Part shown: piece by piece, positions 1 to 8,260 of the stretch | Layout of the letters: each line of letters opens with the position of its first letter | Numbering within the stretch: the stretch's first letter is position 1 | Source of the DNA: an uncultured Spirochaetales bacterium | GTDB taxonomy: Bacteria > Spirochaetota > Spirochaetia > Sphaerochaetales > Sphaerochaetaceae | Length of the DNA stretch: 62,608 bases | Direction of reading: 5' to 3' | Assembly (NCBI GenBank): GCA_934276485.1 | Contig: CAKQTE010000134.1 | Location: 1 to 62,608, forward strand | Notes under the pieces: generated by a model | Databases searched by the model: none | Told to the model about the DNA's origin: nothing | Seen by the model: the letters and a program-made list of their open reading frames with translations, nothing else | Made by a program: the position numbers and the translations under genes

Positions 1-118
1 CCTACGGCTTTCTTCAGATTCCACCTCGCGATGGACACCCTTGCCTTCAGCTAGCAATAAGCATTGCAACTCTTGCAGAGAACTTTCATCTCCTAGATTA
101 ATGGCATACTAGTCGCAC
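1..118 (-). mobile_element. Group IIC intron, 5' part of domain I (truncated by window edge)
   Basis: Read on the minus strand from 118, the sequence begins GTGCGAC, which fits the group II 5' splice-site consensus GUGYG. It continues with an AGGAGATGAAAGTTCTC hairpin strand and then the segments AAGGGTGTCC and GGAATCTGAAGAAAGC. These match in order and spacing the domain I of bacterial class C introns such as the Oceanobacillus iheyensis intron, recalled from memory. The intron starts 3 nt beyond the T9 tract of the rpmE terminator, and insertion just after intrinsic terminators is the known habit of class C introns. The catalytic domains, any maturase ORF and the 3' end lie outside the window to the left. 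Confidence 0.85.
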
Positions 119-121
119 CAC

Positions 122-151
122 AAAAAAAAAGGCCACCGATAATTGGTGACC
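122..151 (-). terminator. Intrinsic terminator of rpmE
   Basis: On the minus strand GGTCACC and GGTGGCC form a 7-bp stem with one G-U pair around a short AT-rich loop, followed by nine T. It ends the rho-rpmE transcription unit and abuts the group II intron. Confidence 0.85.
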
Positions 152-170
152 TTGATAGAACATATAAATC

Positions 171-377
171 TTATTTTGTTGTTCTGTTGTATCTCTTGTT
201 GAAGCGCTCAACTCTACCTGTAGTATCAACAAGCTTCTGTGTGCCTGTGAAGAATGGGTGGCAAGCTGAACAAATTTCAACGTTTAGGTTCTTAGCTGTG
301 CTCTTTGTCTTGATGACATTGCCACATGAGCAATGGATTTCCTGCAATTCGTAATTTGGATGTAGATCCTTCTTCAT
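171..377 (-). CDS. rpmE: 50S ribosomal protein L31
   Basis: This is large-subunit protein bL31, 68 aa, of the zinc-binding type: cysteines 16, 18, 36 and 39 (CSC and CSAC) form the zinc site. The start at 377 (MKKDLHPNY) is chosen because GGAGG lies 8 nt upstream; an in-frame TTG at 392 overlaps that Shine-Dalgarno sequence and cannot be the start. The gene follows rho with a 57-bp gap and no terminator between, a common bacterial pairing, and has its own strong terminator. Being the Cys-containing form it may act as a zinc reserve; no Cys-free paralogue is seen here. Confidence 0.95.
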   Translation of the reverse strand: MKKDLHPNYELQEIHCSCGNVIKTKSTAKNLNVEICSACHPFFTGTQKLVDTTGRVERFNKRYNRTTK

Positions 378-434
378 TTTCTTTTCCTCCAAGGGTTTTC
401 TATCTATTAGCCTGCTTTCACAGACTACTTGTTT

Positions 435-2375
435 TTACATGACTTTCCCACTAGATGGGACATTCATTGAGTCAAGGAACTCTTTATTGTTGTTTGTTTT
501 TTTCATTTTGTCAATTAGCGTAACTGACATATCCATATCATCAAGATTTCCGAAAGCTGTTCGCAACAAGTAAACTCTTGATAGAACATCAGCAGGAAGC
601 AACAGATCATCTCTTCTTGTTCCAGACTTCTTGATGTTGATAGCAGGGAACTTTCTATTGTCTGCCATCTTTCTATCGAGAACGACTTCGTTATTACCAG
701 TACCCTTGAATTCCTCAAAGATTACTTCATCCATTCTGGATCCAGTTTCAATAAGTGCTGTTGAAATGATTGTCAAGGATCCACCCTGCTCGATATTTCT
801 TGCAGCTCCAAAGAATCTCTTTGGCTTATGAAGAGCATTTGAGTCAACACCGCCGGAAAGAATCTTACCTGATGCTGGAACTGTTTGGTTATATGCTCTA
901 GCAAGTCTTGTGATTGAGTCTAGTAGTATTACAACATCTCTCTTGTACTCAACTAGGCGCTTTGCCTTTTCGATAACCATCTCAGCTACCTGCACATGGT
1001 GAGTTGCCTGCTCATCAAATGTGGATGCAACAACTTCAGCCTTTACATGCCTTCTCATGTCTGTAACTTCTTCAGGACGTTCATCTACAAGAAGAACAAT
1101 AAGTGTAACTTCAGGATGGTTGATGGAGATAGCATTTGCAATCTTTTGCATCAATACAGTCTTTCCAGTTCTTGGTGGAGCTGTCAAAAGTGCTCTCTGC
1201 CCCTTTCCGATTGGACAGAATAGGTCAACTACTCTTGTTGATAGCTCTGCAGGCTTATCTGGGACTACAACCTCCAAATGAAGTCTTTCATCTGGAAATA
1301 GTGGAGTCAAGGAATCGAAAGGAGCTCTGATCTTTGCCATTCTTGGTTCTTCTGAGTTAACTTTCAATACTCTGACAAGAGCTGCAGACTTCTCGTTCTC
1401 GCGAGGAGCTCTGATCTGTCCAAGAACTGTGTCTCCTGTCTTTAGTCCAACACCCTTGATGATTGATGCTGATACATATACATCTTCAGATCCAGACAAG
1501 TAGTTGTTTACTGCATATCTTAGGTATCCATAGTTACCTTCTGAAAGGATTTCCAATGTACCTTCGACCATCAATGCACCACCGGAGGCAGAGTGAAGTC
1601 TGAGCATTCTGAAGATCAGGTCCTGCTTTCTGCAATCAAGAATCACATCTTCAGGGATTCCCGCATCCTTTGCTCTAGCTCTTAGATCTTCCAAGCTAAG
1701 AGTTGTCAAAACAGATATGAACAACTGAGGAGCATCTGGATTCTCATCGAGATTGATCTCTGGTGGGATCTCTTCAACAGGACGTCTGTTTTTGTTGTTC
1801 TTATTGTTTTTGTTTTTATTGTCTTTGAATCTGTTGTTATTGTTGTTGCGGTTTCTTTCCTGTCGCTCTTCTTGCTGAGGCTCTGCAGGTTTTGATTCCT
1901 CCTCATTAGCCTCTTTTTCTGCATTATCTGAAGAGATTTCAGGATTGGAAGCGTCTTCTTCTTTCTTTTCTTCTACAGCTACTACTTCATCTTGGCTAGC
2001 TGGCTCAGAAGTTGCTGCCTCTTCCTTCTGCTCTGTTTTTTCTTCTGTTGCAGCACTCTTTAGCGTAGCTTTCTTCTTTGGACGAGCTGGCTTTTTGCCT
2101 GTAGATTTTGTACTCCTTTTCTTAGGAGCCTTTTCTACATTCTCTTCTGTTTTACTTTCTACTGTCTCTCCTTCTTTTGCCTCAACTGGCTCTGATGGAG
2201 TTTTATCCTGTTCAATAGAAAGAAGATTTTCCTTTGCTTTCTCAACATTCTTTACAGTGATTTTCTTTTTGACTGTTGGTCTTTTGATTTTAGCCTTTGG
2301 CTTAACCTCAACAGGAGTTGAGCTTTCGACAACTTCTTGTCCCTCGAGGTTCTCATCAAATAAATCTGATGACAT
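435..2375 (-). CDS. rho: Transcription termination factor Rho
   Basis: Hexameric RNA-dependent ATPase that ends transcription. With the start at 2375 (GGAG 6 nt upstream) it is 646 aa, far longer than the roughly 420 aa of E. coli Rho. Residues 1-215 are a low-complexity N-terminal region: Lys/Glu/Ala-rich first, then an Arg/Asn-rich stretch at about 173-199 containing NRNNNNNRF. Next come the Rho-N helical motif (about 219-260), a cold-shock RNA-binding fold (268-340), Walker A (APPRTGKT, about 399-406) and Walker B (VVILLDSITR, about 481-490). An in-frame ATG at 2456 lacks a ribosome binding site and lies in the leader. The gene is cotranscribed with rpmE. Confidence 0.96.
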   Translation of the reverse strand: MSSDLFDENLEGQEVVESSTPVEVKPKAKIKRPTVKKKITVKNVEKAKENLLSIEQDKTPSEPVEAKEGETVESKTEENVEKAPKKRSTKSTGKKPARPKKKATLKSAATEEKTEQKEEAATSEPASQDEVVAVEEKKEEDASNPEISSDNAEKEANEEESKPAEPQQEERQERNRNNNNNRFKDNKNKNNKNNKNRRPVEEIPPEINLDENPDAPQLFISVLTTLSLEDLRARAKDAGIPEDVILDCRKQDLIFRMLRLHSASGGALMVEGTLEILSEGNYGYLRYAVNNYLSGSEDVYVSASIIKGVGLKTGDTVLGQIRAPRENEKSAALVRVLKVNSEEPRMAKIRAPFDSLTPLFPDERLHLEVVVPDKPAELSTRVVDLFCPIGKGQRALLTAPPRTGKTVLMQKIANAISINHPEVTLIVLLVDERPEEVTDMRRHVKAEVVASTFDEQATHHVQVAEMVIEKAKRLVEYKRDVVILLDSITRLARAYNQTVPASGKILSGGVDSNALHKPKRFFGAARNIEQGGSLTIISTALIETGSRMDEVIFEEFKGTGNNEVVLDRKMADNRKFPAINIKKSGTRRDDLLLPADVLSRVYLLRTAFGNLDDMDMSVTLIDKMKKTNNNKEFLDSMNVPSSGKVM

Positions 2376-2494
2376 TAAATACTCCAATTGAATTTCAAGA
2401 TTTTTATCTAGGTGATTATGTTCAAGAAAGAGCAAGAGCATAATCATGTTCTTCATATTGTTATGTTAACAAAAACGTTTATTTGCTTGATTTG

Positions 2495-2524
2495 ATGATA
2501 CTTAGGAAAAATCTAAATTGTCAA
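2495..2524 (-). promoter_or_regulatory. Promoter of rho-rpmE
   Basis: A perfect -35 TTGACA (2524-2519), an 18-nt spacer and -10 TATCAT (2500-2495) on the minus strand. Transcription would start near 2487, giving a leader of about 110 nt before the chosen rho start. That leader contains an in-frame ATG at 2456. Confidence 0.7.
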
Positions 2525-2532
2525 CTCCATTA

Positions 2533-3771
2533 CTAGAATATGCGCCAAGAATTGACTATCTCTTGTAGGTTTTCACCCTTAATAAAACTATCTGTCAACA
2601 AAAATGCAATTACAGAAGACCTTCTTCTAACGCTCTCTCGTCCCCAGGAGTTCAAATGAACTTCCACAGATGCTGATCGTCCTGTCTTATCTGCAAAACC
2701 AAAGCACACGGTTCCAACATCCTTGCCTTCACTCTTGTCAGGTCCTGCAACTCCTGTGATGGAGAACGCAACATCAGAGCATAGAGCTTTTTGCACACCT
2801 TCTGCCATCTCACGTGCACACTGAAGCGATACTACCCCAAAACTTTCTACTGTTTCTTTCTTTACACCCAATAGATTCATCTTCACACTTGGAGCATATG
2901 ATGTGATCGAGCCAAGCATATAAGAAGATGCACCGCTTTTGCTTGTAAGGATAGAGGATGCAAGTCCTCCTGTGCAGCTTTCTGCGCATCCAATTGTTAG
3001 ATTTCTTTCTTTTAGTGTTTCGATCAGGATATCGAGAGCTTCCACATTTCCATCCACAAGTCTCTTGATTCCGACCTTAGATCTTATCTTCTCAATTGCA
3101 GCAGCTCTTTCTTCTGCACTCTTTCCTGATACATACAAACTGATCTTGTAGTCTTGGAACCTTGTACCCCAATTTAGAGTTGGGTCTGCTTCTTCACATA
3201 GCTCTTCAAGTTTGGCTTCAGCAGTGATGAAAGAAGAAAACTCTTCTCTCTCTTCTTCCTTCTTGTTCAATTTCTCCCTGATCAAAGGCAAAACTGATTC
3301 ATAGAACATAGGATTCATCTCTCTAGGAGGTCCTGGTAGAGAGATCATTAGGGTTTTATCACCATAGCCAAAGAAGCCAGGTGCTGTTCCATTATTATTA
3401 TTGATCACAGAAAAGCCGTCTGGGATGTATGCTTGCTTTTCATTTGCGCCATAAGCACGTGGGCCTAAACGTTCAAGTAAATGATTCCAACAATCCTCGT
3501 TTTTCACTAGAGCAACATGAGCTGTAGTTGCTATGACATCTCTTGTCATGTCGTCAGATGTTGGCCCTAAGCCGCCTGTAATAATAAGGATGTCATTGTC
3601 ATCCTTGGCTCTTCCGATAATATCTTTAATAGATCCATCATCAGGAAGCTCAATTATCTCAGAAATATGCACACCAAGTGCAGTAAGCTCTTTCGAAACA
3701 AGAGGACCATGTTTATCTTGTATTATTCCTCTTGTTAGCTCTGTTCCGATTATTATCAAGGCAGCTTTCAT
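2533..3771 (-). CDS. cinA: CinA family protein with NMN amidase domain
   Basis: A two-domain protein of 412 aa. The N-terminal half is a molybdopterin-binding-like (MoaB/MogA) fold with IIIGTELTRG and ITGGLGPTSDD; this domain is an ADP-ribose pyrophosphatase in studied CinA proteins. The C-terminal half is the PncC nicotinamide-mononucleotide deamidase domain, with the signature AESCTGG around residue 263 carrying the nucleophilic Ser and ITGVAGPDKSEGK further on. It probably recycles the pyridine nucleotide by-product NMN in the cytosol. The ATG is 1 nt after the lnt stop, so the two genes are translationally linked. No terminator separates it from the rho promoter. Confidence 0.93.
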   Translation of the reverse strand: MKAALIIIGTELTRGIIQDKHGPLVSKELTALGVHISEIIELPDDGSIKDIIGRAKDDNDILIITGGLGPTSDDMTRDVIATTAHVALVKNEDCWNHLLERLGPRAYGANEKQAYIPDGFSVINNNNGTAPGFFGYGDKTLMISLPGPPREMNPMFYESVLPLIREKLNKKEEEREEFSSFITAEAKLEELCEEADPTLNWGTRFQDYKISLYVSGKSAEERAAAIEKIRSKVGIKRLVDGNVEALDILIETLKERNLTIGCAESCTGGLASSILTSKSGASSYMLGSITSYAPSVKMNLLGVKKETVESFGVVSLQCAREMAEGVQKALCSDVAFSITGVAGPDKSEGKDVGTVCFGFADKTGRSASVEVHLNSWGRESVRRRSSVIAFLLTDSFIKGENLQEIVNSWRIF

Positions 3772-3772
3772 A

Positions 3773-5446
3773 CTATTTCTTCTTCCTTATAGTTCTTACT
3801 ACTTTCAATATAGCACCTAAAAGCAACAATACGCAGGATGTGTATATTGCGCTAAATGCAAATAGATCATAGTGACGAACAAAGAATGTATCTTGGTAAT
3901 TCTCATGGGTATATACAGGAACTTCATATAGGTGCCATCCGATTGTGAAAGGCTCCATTGGATCATGAATCTTTCCATCTGGAGTGATCAAGCATGTGAT
4001 TCCTGAGTTTGTTCCTCTAACCATGGACTTTCTTGTCTCAATGGATCTGAAAGTTGCAATTGCAGCGTGTTGCCACTCTGCAGAAGCTTTCTTCGACCAA
4101 TTGTCATTTGTCATATTAACAATGACATCAGCTCCTGCTGCTACAAATTCTGCATTAAGGTTTCCAAATGAATCCTCATAGCAAATTGGTGTTGAGAACT
4201 TCACGCCATCAACATCGAATACTACTGCTTCATCTCCCTTTTCCCACCAATTGTAGTCATTGGCGAGAAGTAGCTTATATAGCCAAGGAAGCTGCTTTTC
4301 GTATGGAAAATGCTCGGTAAATGGAACAAGATGCTGCTTTTTATACTCTTGGATGATCTGGCCATCATCAAAGAGGATTACAGTATTGTAGTCCTTTCTG
4401 TTCTGTTCTCCATTTTCATTGTAAGCAGGCTGATTTGGATCCTTGATTACACCTTTAGGGTTACCCGTTAGAAGTGGAACTGGAAGCTCTTCTCCAAATG
4501 CGACAAACTCTCTTGTTAGATTTGCAATATCTTCCCATCCTGATCCCTCTTGGTAATAATTCATATGCCAAGATACAGATGGTACAAATGCAGTTTCAGA
4601 CCAAACAACAATATCTGGATCCGAGCTGAGTGTTTCAAGAGTACTCTTTCGTAGGTTGTTGAAGTTTACTCTATATGTATTGAATCCACCCTTCCATGAA
4701 TCATGGTTGTGTTGAACAGTTGCAACTCTCCATGTTCTATCTGCAGATCTATCTTTCCAATAATTTAGCTTTATTCCACCATAGACTATGGTTGCAAGCA
4801 GCAAGACAACATATAAAGATTCAAATATGATTTCCTTCTTAAGCATAGTCTTCAATGAGAAATCTGGATTATTGAGTTTCTGGATAAATAGATTTCCAAG
4901 GAATGCTTGAGGAAGAACCATCATAAACAGAACTCCCCATACTCCTGTGATATCTGCAATCTGAACAAGAATTCTATATTGATAGATTGCATATCCAATG
5001 TTTCCATATGGATAGCCTGCAAACCAACTCTCTGCTAGGTATGCATATGCCATCCAGATTACGGGTTGTAATAAATATCCTTTTTTAGGGAAGAAAGTAA
5101 CTGCTGCTTTTAAAGCCAGAAAGAGAATCATCATCTCTCCGCCCTTGATTATAGGTGCGATCAAGATAGCAAGGGGATGGAAGCCCTTTAGCCAGTAGTT
5201 GAAGAAAAAGTAATAGCACATTCCATATAGAAATCCATAGAACCAAACACACTTATATGTTGTGTTTCTGATTACCATGAACACAGGAATCAATGCCAAG
5301 AATGCAATCCATCCATGTCCTGTAGCTGTCATAAAGCCAGGGAATGAAATGGACAAAATAAATGCCGATACCAATAAAACAAGAACCTCAGAACATAATG
5401 TCCTGAGGCTCCTATTTGATTTTACCTCGATTATATCAAGACTCAT
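3773..5446 (-). CDS. lnt: Apolipoprotein N-acyltransferase
   Basis: Inner-membrane enzyme that adds the third acyl chain to lipoproteins, implying a diderm envelope. The N-terminal third holds several hydrophobic segments; the rest is a nitrilase-fold periplasmic domain. The expected Glu-Lys-Cys triad is visible as Glu about 284 (VWSETAF), Lys about 370 (EYKKQHLVPFTEH) and Cys about 422 (TPICYEDSFG). A final hydrophobic helix and a basic tail follow. The start at 5446 (557 aa) is 7 nt after the HU stop; a longer ORF to 5536 would overlap HU by over 80 nt and is rejected. The Shine-Dalgarno sequence is weak and distant, suggesting coupling to HU translation. Confidence 0.93.
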   Translation of the reverse strand: MSLDIIEVKSNRSLRTLCSEVLVLLVSAFILSISFPGFMTATGHGWIAFLALIPVFMVIRNTTYKCVWFYGFLYGMCYYFFFNYWLKGFHPLAILIAPIIKGGEMMILFLALKAAVTFFPKKGYLLQPVIWMAYAYLAESWFAGYPYGNIGYAIYQYRILVQIADITGVWGVLFMMVLPQAFLGNLFIQKLNNPDFSLKTMLKKEIIFESLYVVLLLATIVYGGIKLNYWKDRSADRTWRVATVQHNHDSWKGGFNTYRVNFNNLRKSTLETLSSDPDIVVWSETAFVPSVSWHMNYYQEGSGWEDIANLTREFVAFGEELPVPLLTGNPKGVIKDPNQPAYNENGEQNRKDYNTVILFDDGQIIQEYKKQHLVPFTEHFPYEKQLPWLYKLLLANDYNWWEKGDEAVVFDVDGVKFSTPICYEDSFGNLNAEFVAAGADVIVNMTNDNWSKKASAEWQHAAIATFRSIETRKSMVRGTNSGITCLITPDGKIHDPMEPFTIGWHLYEVPVYTHENYQDTFFVRHYDLFAFSAIYTSCVLLLLGAILKVVRTIRKKK

Positions 5447-5453
5447 CAATTGT

Positions 5454-5771
5454 TTATTCCTCGTCAGAAGGTCCTTCGGTAATATTCCAAACGAAGTCCT
5501 TGAGCTCCTTTCCGGGACGGAAAATAGCAACGCCATGCTTATCTACAGCAACAACATCGCCTGTCTTTGGATTGCGTGCTTTCTCTCTACCCTTGCGAAT
5601 TCTGACTTCAAAAGTACCAAATCCTCTTAGTTCGATAACACGATTGACTTTAAGACCATCCTTGATTTCCTCGAAAAGCTCATCAATAACAGCATGAATA
5701 TCTGTTCTGTTTAGTCCAAGCTTGCCGTGAAGATTTTCGATAATGGCAGCTTTTGTCAATTTGTCTTCCAT
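5454..5771 (-). CDS. HU/IHF-family DNA-binding protein
   Basis: A histone-like dimeric DNA-bending protein, 105 aa, slightly longer than the usual 90. It shows the family signature GFGTFEVRIRKGREKARNPKTG-type beta arm: the GFGTFEVR core, the basic arm residues and NPKTG, followed by VAIFRPGKELKD. A short acidic C-terminal tail ends the protein. GGAGGG lies 8 nt upstream of the ATG. It sits between rpsT (17-nt gap) and lnt (7-nt gap) in one operon. Sequence alone does not separate HU from IHF-like family members. Confidence 0.93.
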   Translation of the reverse strand: MEDKLTKAAIIENLHGKLGLNRTDIHAVIDELFEEIKDGLKVNRVIELRGFGTFEVRIRKGREKARNPKTGDVVAVDKHGVAIFRPGKELKDFVWNITEGPSDEE

Positions 5772-5788
5772 CTACCATACCCTCCAAA

Positions 5789-6049
5789 TTAAGCTAGCTT
5801 GTTCAATGCATGAGCAAGTCTGCTCTTTTTTCTAGCTGCTGTATTTGCGTGGATAACACCCTTTCCTGCTGCTGCATCAAGTAGCTTTGAACTCTCTGCA
5901 AAAGCAACTGTAGCTGCAGCCTTGTCGTTTGCTGCAACTGCTGCGTTGAACTTCTTGATAGCTGTTCTGAACTTGCTCTTAGCTGCATGATTGCGAACAC
6001 GGCGTACTGCTTCCTGGCGCTCTCTCTTCTCTGCGGATTTGTGTGCCAT
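5789..6049 (-). CDS. rpsT: 30S ribosomal protein S20
   Basis: Small-subunit protein bS20, 86 aa, highly basic and Ala-rich, beginning MAHKSAEKRERQ and containing the typical KGVIHANTAARKKSRL segment that contacts 16S rRNA. The start at 6049 is fixed by GGAGGA about 5 nt upstream; an in-frame ATG nine codons further up has no such site. It is the first gene of the operon that continues into HU, lnt and cinA. The leader contains a 6-bp hairpin (about 6093-6111), possibly relevant because S20 synthesis is autoregulated in E. coli; that role here is inference. Confidence 0.95.
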   Translation of the reverse strand: MAHKSAEKRERQEAVRRVRNHAAKSKFRTAIKKFNAAVAANDKAAATVAFAESSKLLDAAAGKGVIHANTAARKKSRLAHALNKLA

Positions 6050-6123
6050 ATATTCCTCCAAAAGATCATTAATCAAAAAAGATAATAATTAGATGCGTCT
6101 CAATCGGACGCAATCAAGAATGT

Positions 6124-6152
6124 ACTATAAAGTATAATTTCGGTCAATACAA
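6124..6152 (-). promoter_or_regulatory. Promoter of rpsT operon
   Basis: -35 TTGTAT (6152-6147), 17-nt spacer, -10 TATAGT (6129-6124) on the minus strand. A second AT-rich element, TTATTATCTT near 6078-6090, lies closer to the gene and resembles the box seen before grpE, dnaK and clpB. Confidence 0.55.
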
Positions 6153-6163
6153 TACTTTACAAA

Positions 6164-6184
6164 CAAAAAAAGTATTTAAAATAC
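6164..6184 (-). terminator. Weak candidate terminator after ricT
   Basis: On the minus strand GTATTTTAAATAC, a short AT-only hairpin, is followed by seven T. It is weak, and partial read-through from ricT into rpsT is possible. Confidence 0.35.
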
Positions 6185-6201
6185 AAGGAAAAACCAAAAA
6201 A

Positions 6202-7230
6202 TCAATCTTCGTCGAACAATTCGTCTTGATACTCCTTGCTTACAACCCAAAATCCTGTATTGCTATCAAAACTGATTTCCTCAAATGGAATTGACATCAT
6301 CCTTCCATCGCTTGCAACACATTGTACTTTTCTAGAGAGAATATTGACCTCATCAACTCTCCAAAGTTCATGATCAATCTTGAGTTTTGTGCCCTCAGGC
6401 GGACATCCTGCCTTCTCTTCCATATAGTAGTCATATTCATATGCCAAACAACATAGCAAGCGCCCACAAGGGCCGGAGATCTTAACAGAGTTCAAAGACA
6501 GATTCTGTTCCTTTGCCATCCTGATTGTAACAGGATCCATCTCCTTGTTGATCAAATGGCAGCAATAATCGCGGCCACAAACAGACAGGCCTCCAATAAG
6601 GCGAGACTCATCACGAACACCGATTTGTCTGAGTTCGATACGCATTCTGAATACAGAAACCAAATCCTTTACAAGATCCCTGAAGTCCACTCTTTCTTCT
6701 GCTGTGAAGAAGAATAGAACCTTTGGCTCACCAAGCAAGAAATGAGTAGTGACAAGCTTCATGTTCAGTCCATGCTTCTGGATTTTCTCTCTGCAGATTT
6801 TTAGTGCATCTTCTTCTTTTGAAGAATTGTCGTTGTACTTTGCCATCTCTGTAGGAGTTGCAAGGTGATCGATCCAAGTAACATCTCCATCGACCTTTAT
6901 CTTTGTCGGTTCCTTTGCGATCTGACAGCCAAAGCAATGGGAACATTGATGTTCCTCTGCTCCTCCTTGAGGGCTATTTTCGTCAATTTCCCCCGCAAAG
7001 TGCAAACATGCACCTCTTACGCTATCGCAACCTGGAGTATAAACACCTCCAGGAACAGGTGCACTTCCTACGATGACACCTAGATCTAGGCCGAACTTTG
7101 TATCATAAACAACAGGAGTTCCTGCATATAATACGCTGTCCCATGCACATAGACACATATCGTTATAGGATGGGTTCTTAACTACATATACATAGGCATA
7201 ATCTTCATCATGCTCAAACTTTTTCTTCAT
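6202..7230 (-). CDS. ricT: PSP1-domain protein RicT (YaaT)
   Basis: A 342-aa PSP1-domain protein. The Cys-rich C-terminal part (about residues 217-266) reads VCGRDYCCHL and then GPCGRLLCCLAYE, matching the RicT family whose cysteines help hold iron-sulfur clusters. A second Cys/His set (HCFGC and nearby residues) lies near residue 100. In Bacillus RicT acts with RicA and RicF to direct RNase Y to selected mRNAs; rny is encoded at 19908-21440. The start at 7230 (MKKKFEHDED) is preferred over an upstream GTG at 7248; neither has a strong Shine-Dalgarno sequence. It is divergent from dus across 86 bp. Confidence 0.88.
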   Translation of the reverse strand: MKKKFEHDEDYAYVYVVKNPSYNDMCLCAWDSVLYAGTPVVYDTKFGLDLGVIVGSAPVPGGVYTPGCDSVRGACLHFAGEIDENSPQGGAEEHQCSHCFGCQIAKEPTKIKVDGDVTWIDHLATPTEMAKYNDNSSKEEDALKICREKIQKHGLNMKLVTTHFLLGEPKVLFFFTAEERVDFRDLVKDLVSVFRMRIELRQIGVRDESRLIGGLSVCGRDYCCHLINKEMDPVTIRMAKEQNLSLNSVKISGPCGRLLCCLAYEYDYYMEEKAGCPPEGTKLKIDHELWRVDEVNILSRKVQCVASDGRMMSIPFEEISFDSNTGFWVVSKEYQDELFDED

Positions 7231-7316
7231 ACTTAAAGAAAATAACACGTAGAACTATCTCAAAGCAAGACAATGTTAATTGGCTTAACCCATCTTGATT
7301 TGTTATTCTTTGATTT

Positions 7317-8258
7317 ATGGATACATCAGATAAATTTGTTTTAGCTCCCCTCGCAGGTTATACAGATAAGGCATTTAGGTCGATTTGTATAAAAGAAGGA
7401 GCCGATCTTACAGTAACAGAGATGGTAAGTGCAGAAGGCCTTGCTCGTGATAGCGAGAAAACAAAGGAGCTTCTAGAGCGTGCAGATGGAGAGAATAGAC
7501 TTGTTGTTCAGCTATTTGCTCCAGATGAAGACCCTATCTCAAGATGCATTCCTAACTTGATGAAATATAATCCAACAAGCATTGATATCAATGCAGGCTG
7601 TCCTGTTCCAAAAGTTGTTAGAAATGGCAGTGGTTCAGCATTAATGCAAAATCCAGACAAAATCACAAAAATCGTAAATGTGCTTGTTTCTGAGACAGGT
7701 CTTCCTGTATCTGTAAAGTTCCGTTTGGGTTGGGACAATGACTCTATCAATTACCTGGAGTTTGCAGAAGCCGCATTAAAAGGTGGCGCATCCAGTTTGA
7801 CACTACACTCCAGAACCCGTTCGCAACTCTACTCGGGAAATGCTGACAGGAAATCATTCAAGATTCTTTCTCAGCACTTCAAGAATGATGCTGTGCTATA
7901 TGCATCAGGAGACATATTCACACCAGAAGATGCACTATTCATCCTTGAAGAGTGCGGTATGGATGGGATCATGTTTGCTCGCGGTGCTATTGGAAACCCA
8001 TTCATATTCAAAAATACAAAAGAACTTATAATGAATGGCAAATATAGAGCACCAAGCAACGACGAAAAGCTAGAGATTGCGATAAAACATTTTGATTTGA
8101 TGGTCAAATACTATGGAGAGACTCTCGCTGGCAGAGAGATGCGAAAGCATATGATGGCATACCTAAAAGGAATAGAAGGCTCCTCTCGTGTCAAGGCCAA
8201 GCTTACAAAGGCACTAACTCGTGCTGACTACATGGATGCTTTATCTCTCCTTTTCTAA
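7317..8258 (+). CDS. dus: tRNA-dihydrouridine synthase
   Basis: FMN-dependent enzyme that reduces uridines in the tRNA D-loop, 313 aa. It opens with FVLAPLAGYTDKAFR, and the signature INAGCPVPKVVRNGSG carries the catalytic Cys near residue 95. VKFRLGWD, HSRTR, ASGDI and FARGAIGNPF are the flavin and phosphate-binding segments. Which Dus subfamily it belongs to is not clear. No ribosome binding site precedes the ATG, and a possible -10 box lies only about 10 nt upstream, so translation may begin on a leaderless mRNA. Confidence 0.92.
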   Translation: MDTSDKFVLAPLAGYTDKAFRSICIKEGADLTVTEMVSAEGLARDSEKTKELLERADGENRLVVQLFAPDEDPISRCIPNLMKYNPTSIDINAGCPVPKVVRNGSGSALMQNPDKITKIVNVLVSETGLPVSVKFRLGWDNDSINYLEFAEAALKGGASSLTLHSRTRSQLYSGNADRKSFKILSQHFKNDAVLYASGDIFTPEDALFILEECGMDGIMFARGAIGNPFIFKNTKELIMNGKYRAPSNDEKLEIAIKHFDLMVKYYGETLAGREMRKHMMAYLKGIEGSSRVKAKLTKALTRADYMDALSLLF

Positions 8259-8260
8259 CC

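Noticed and set aside
1945..2391. 148-aa plus-strand ORF opposite the rho N-terminus
   Set aside because: Ser/Phe-rich product is the mirror of the Lys/Glu-rich Rho tail; no ribosome binding site or family.
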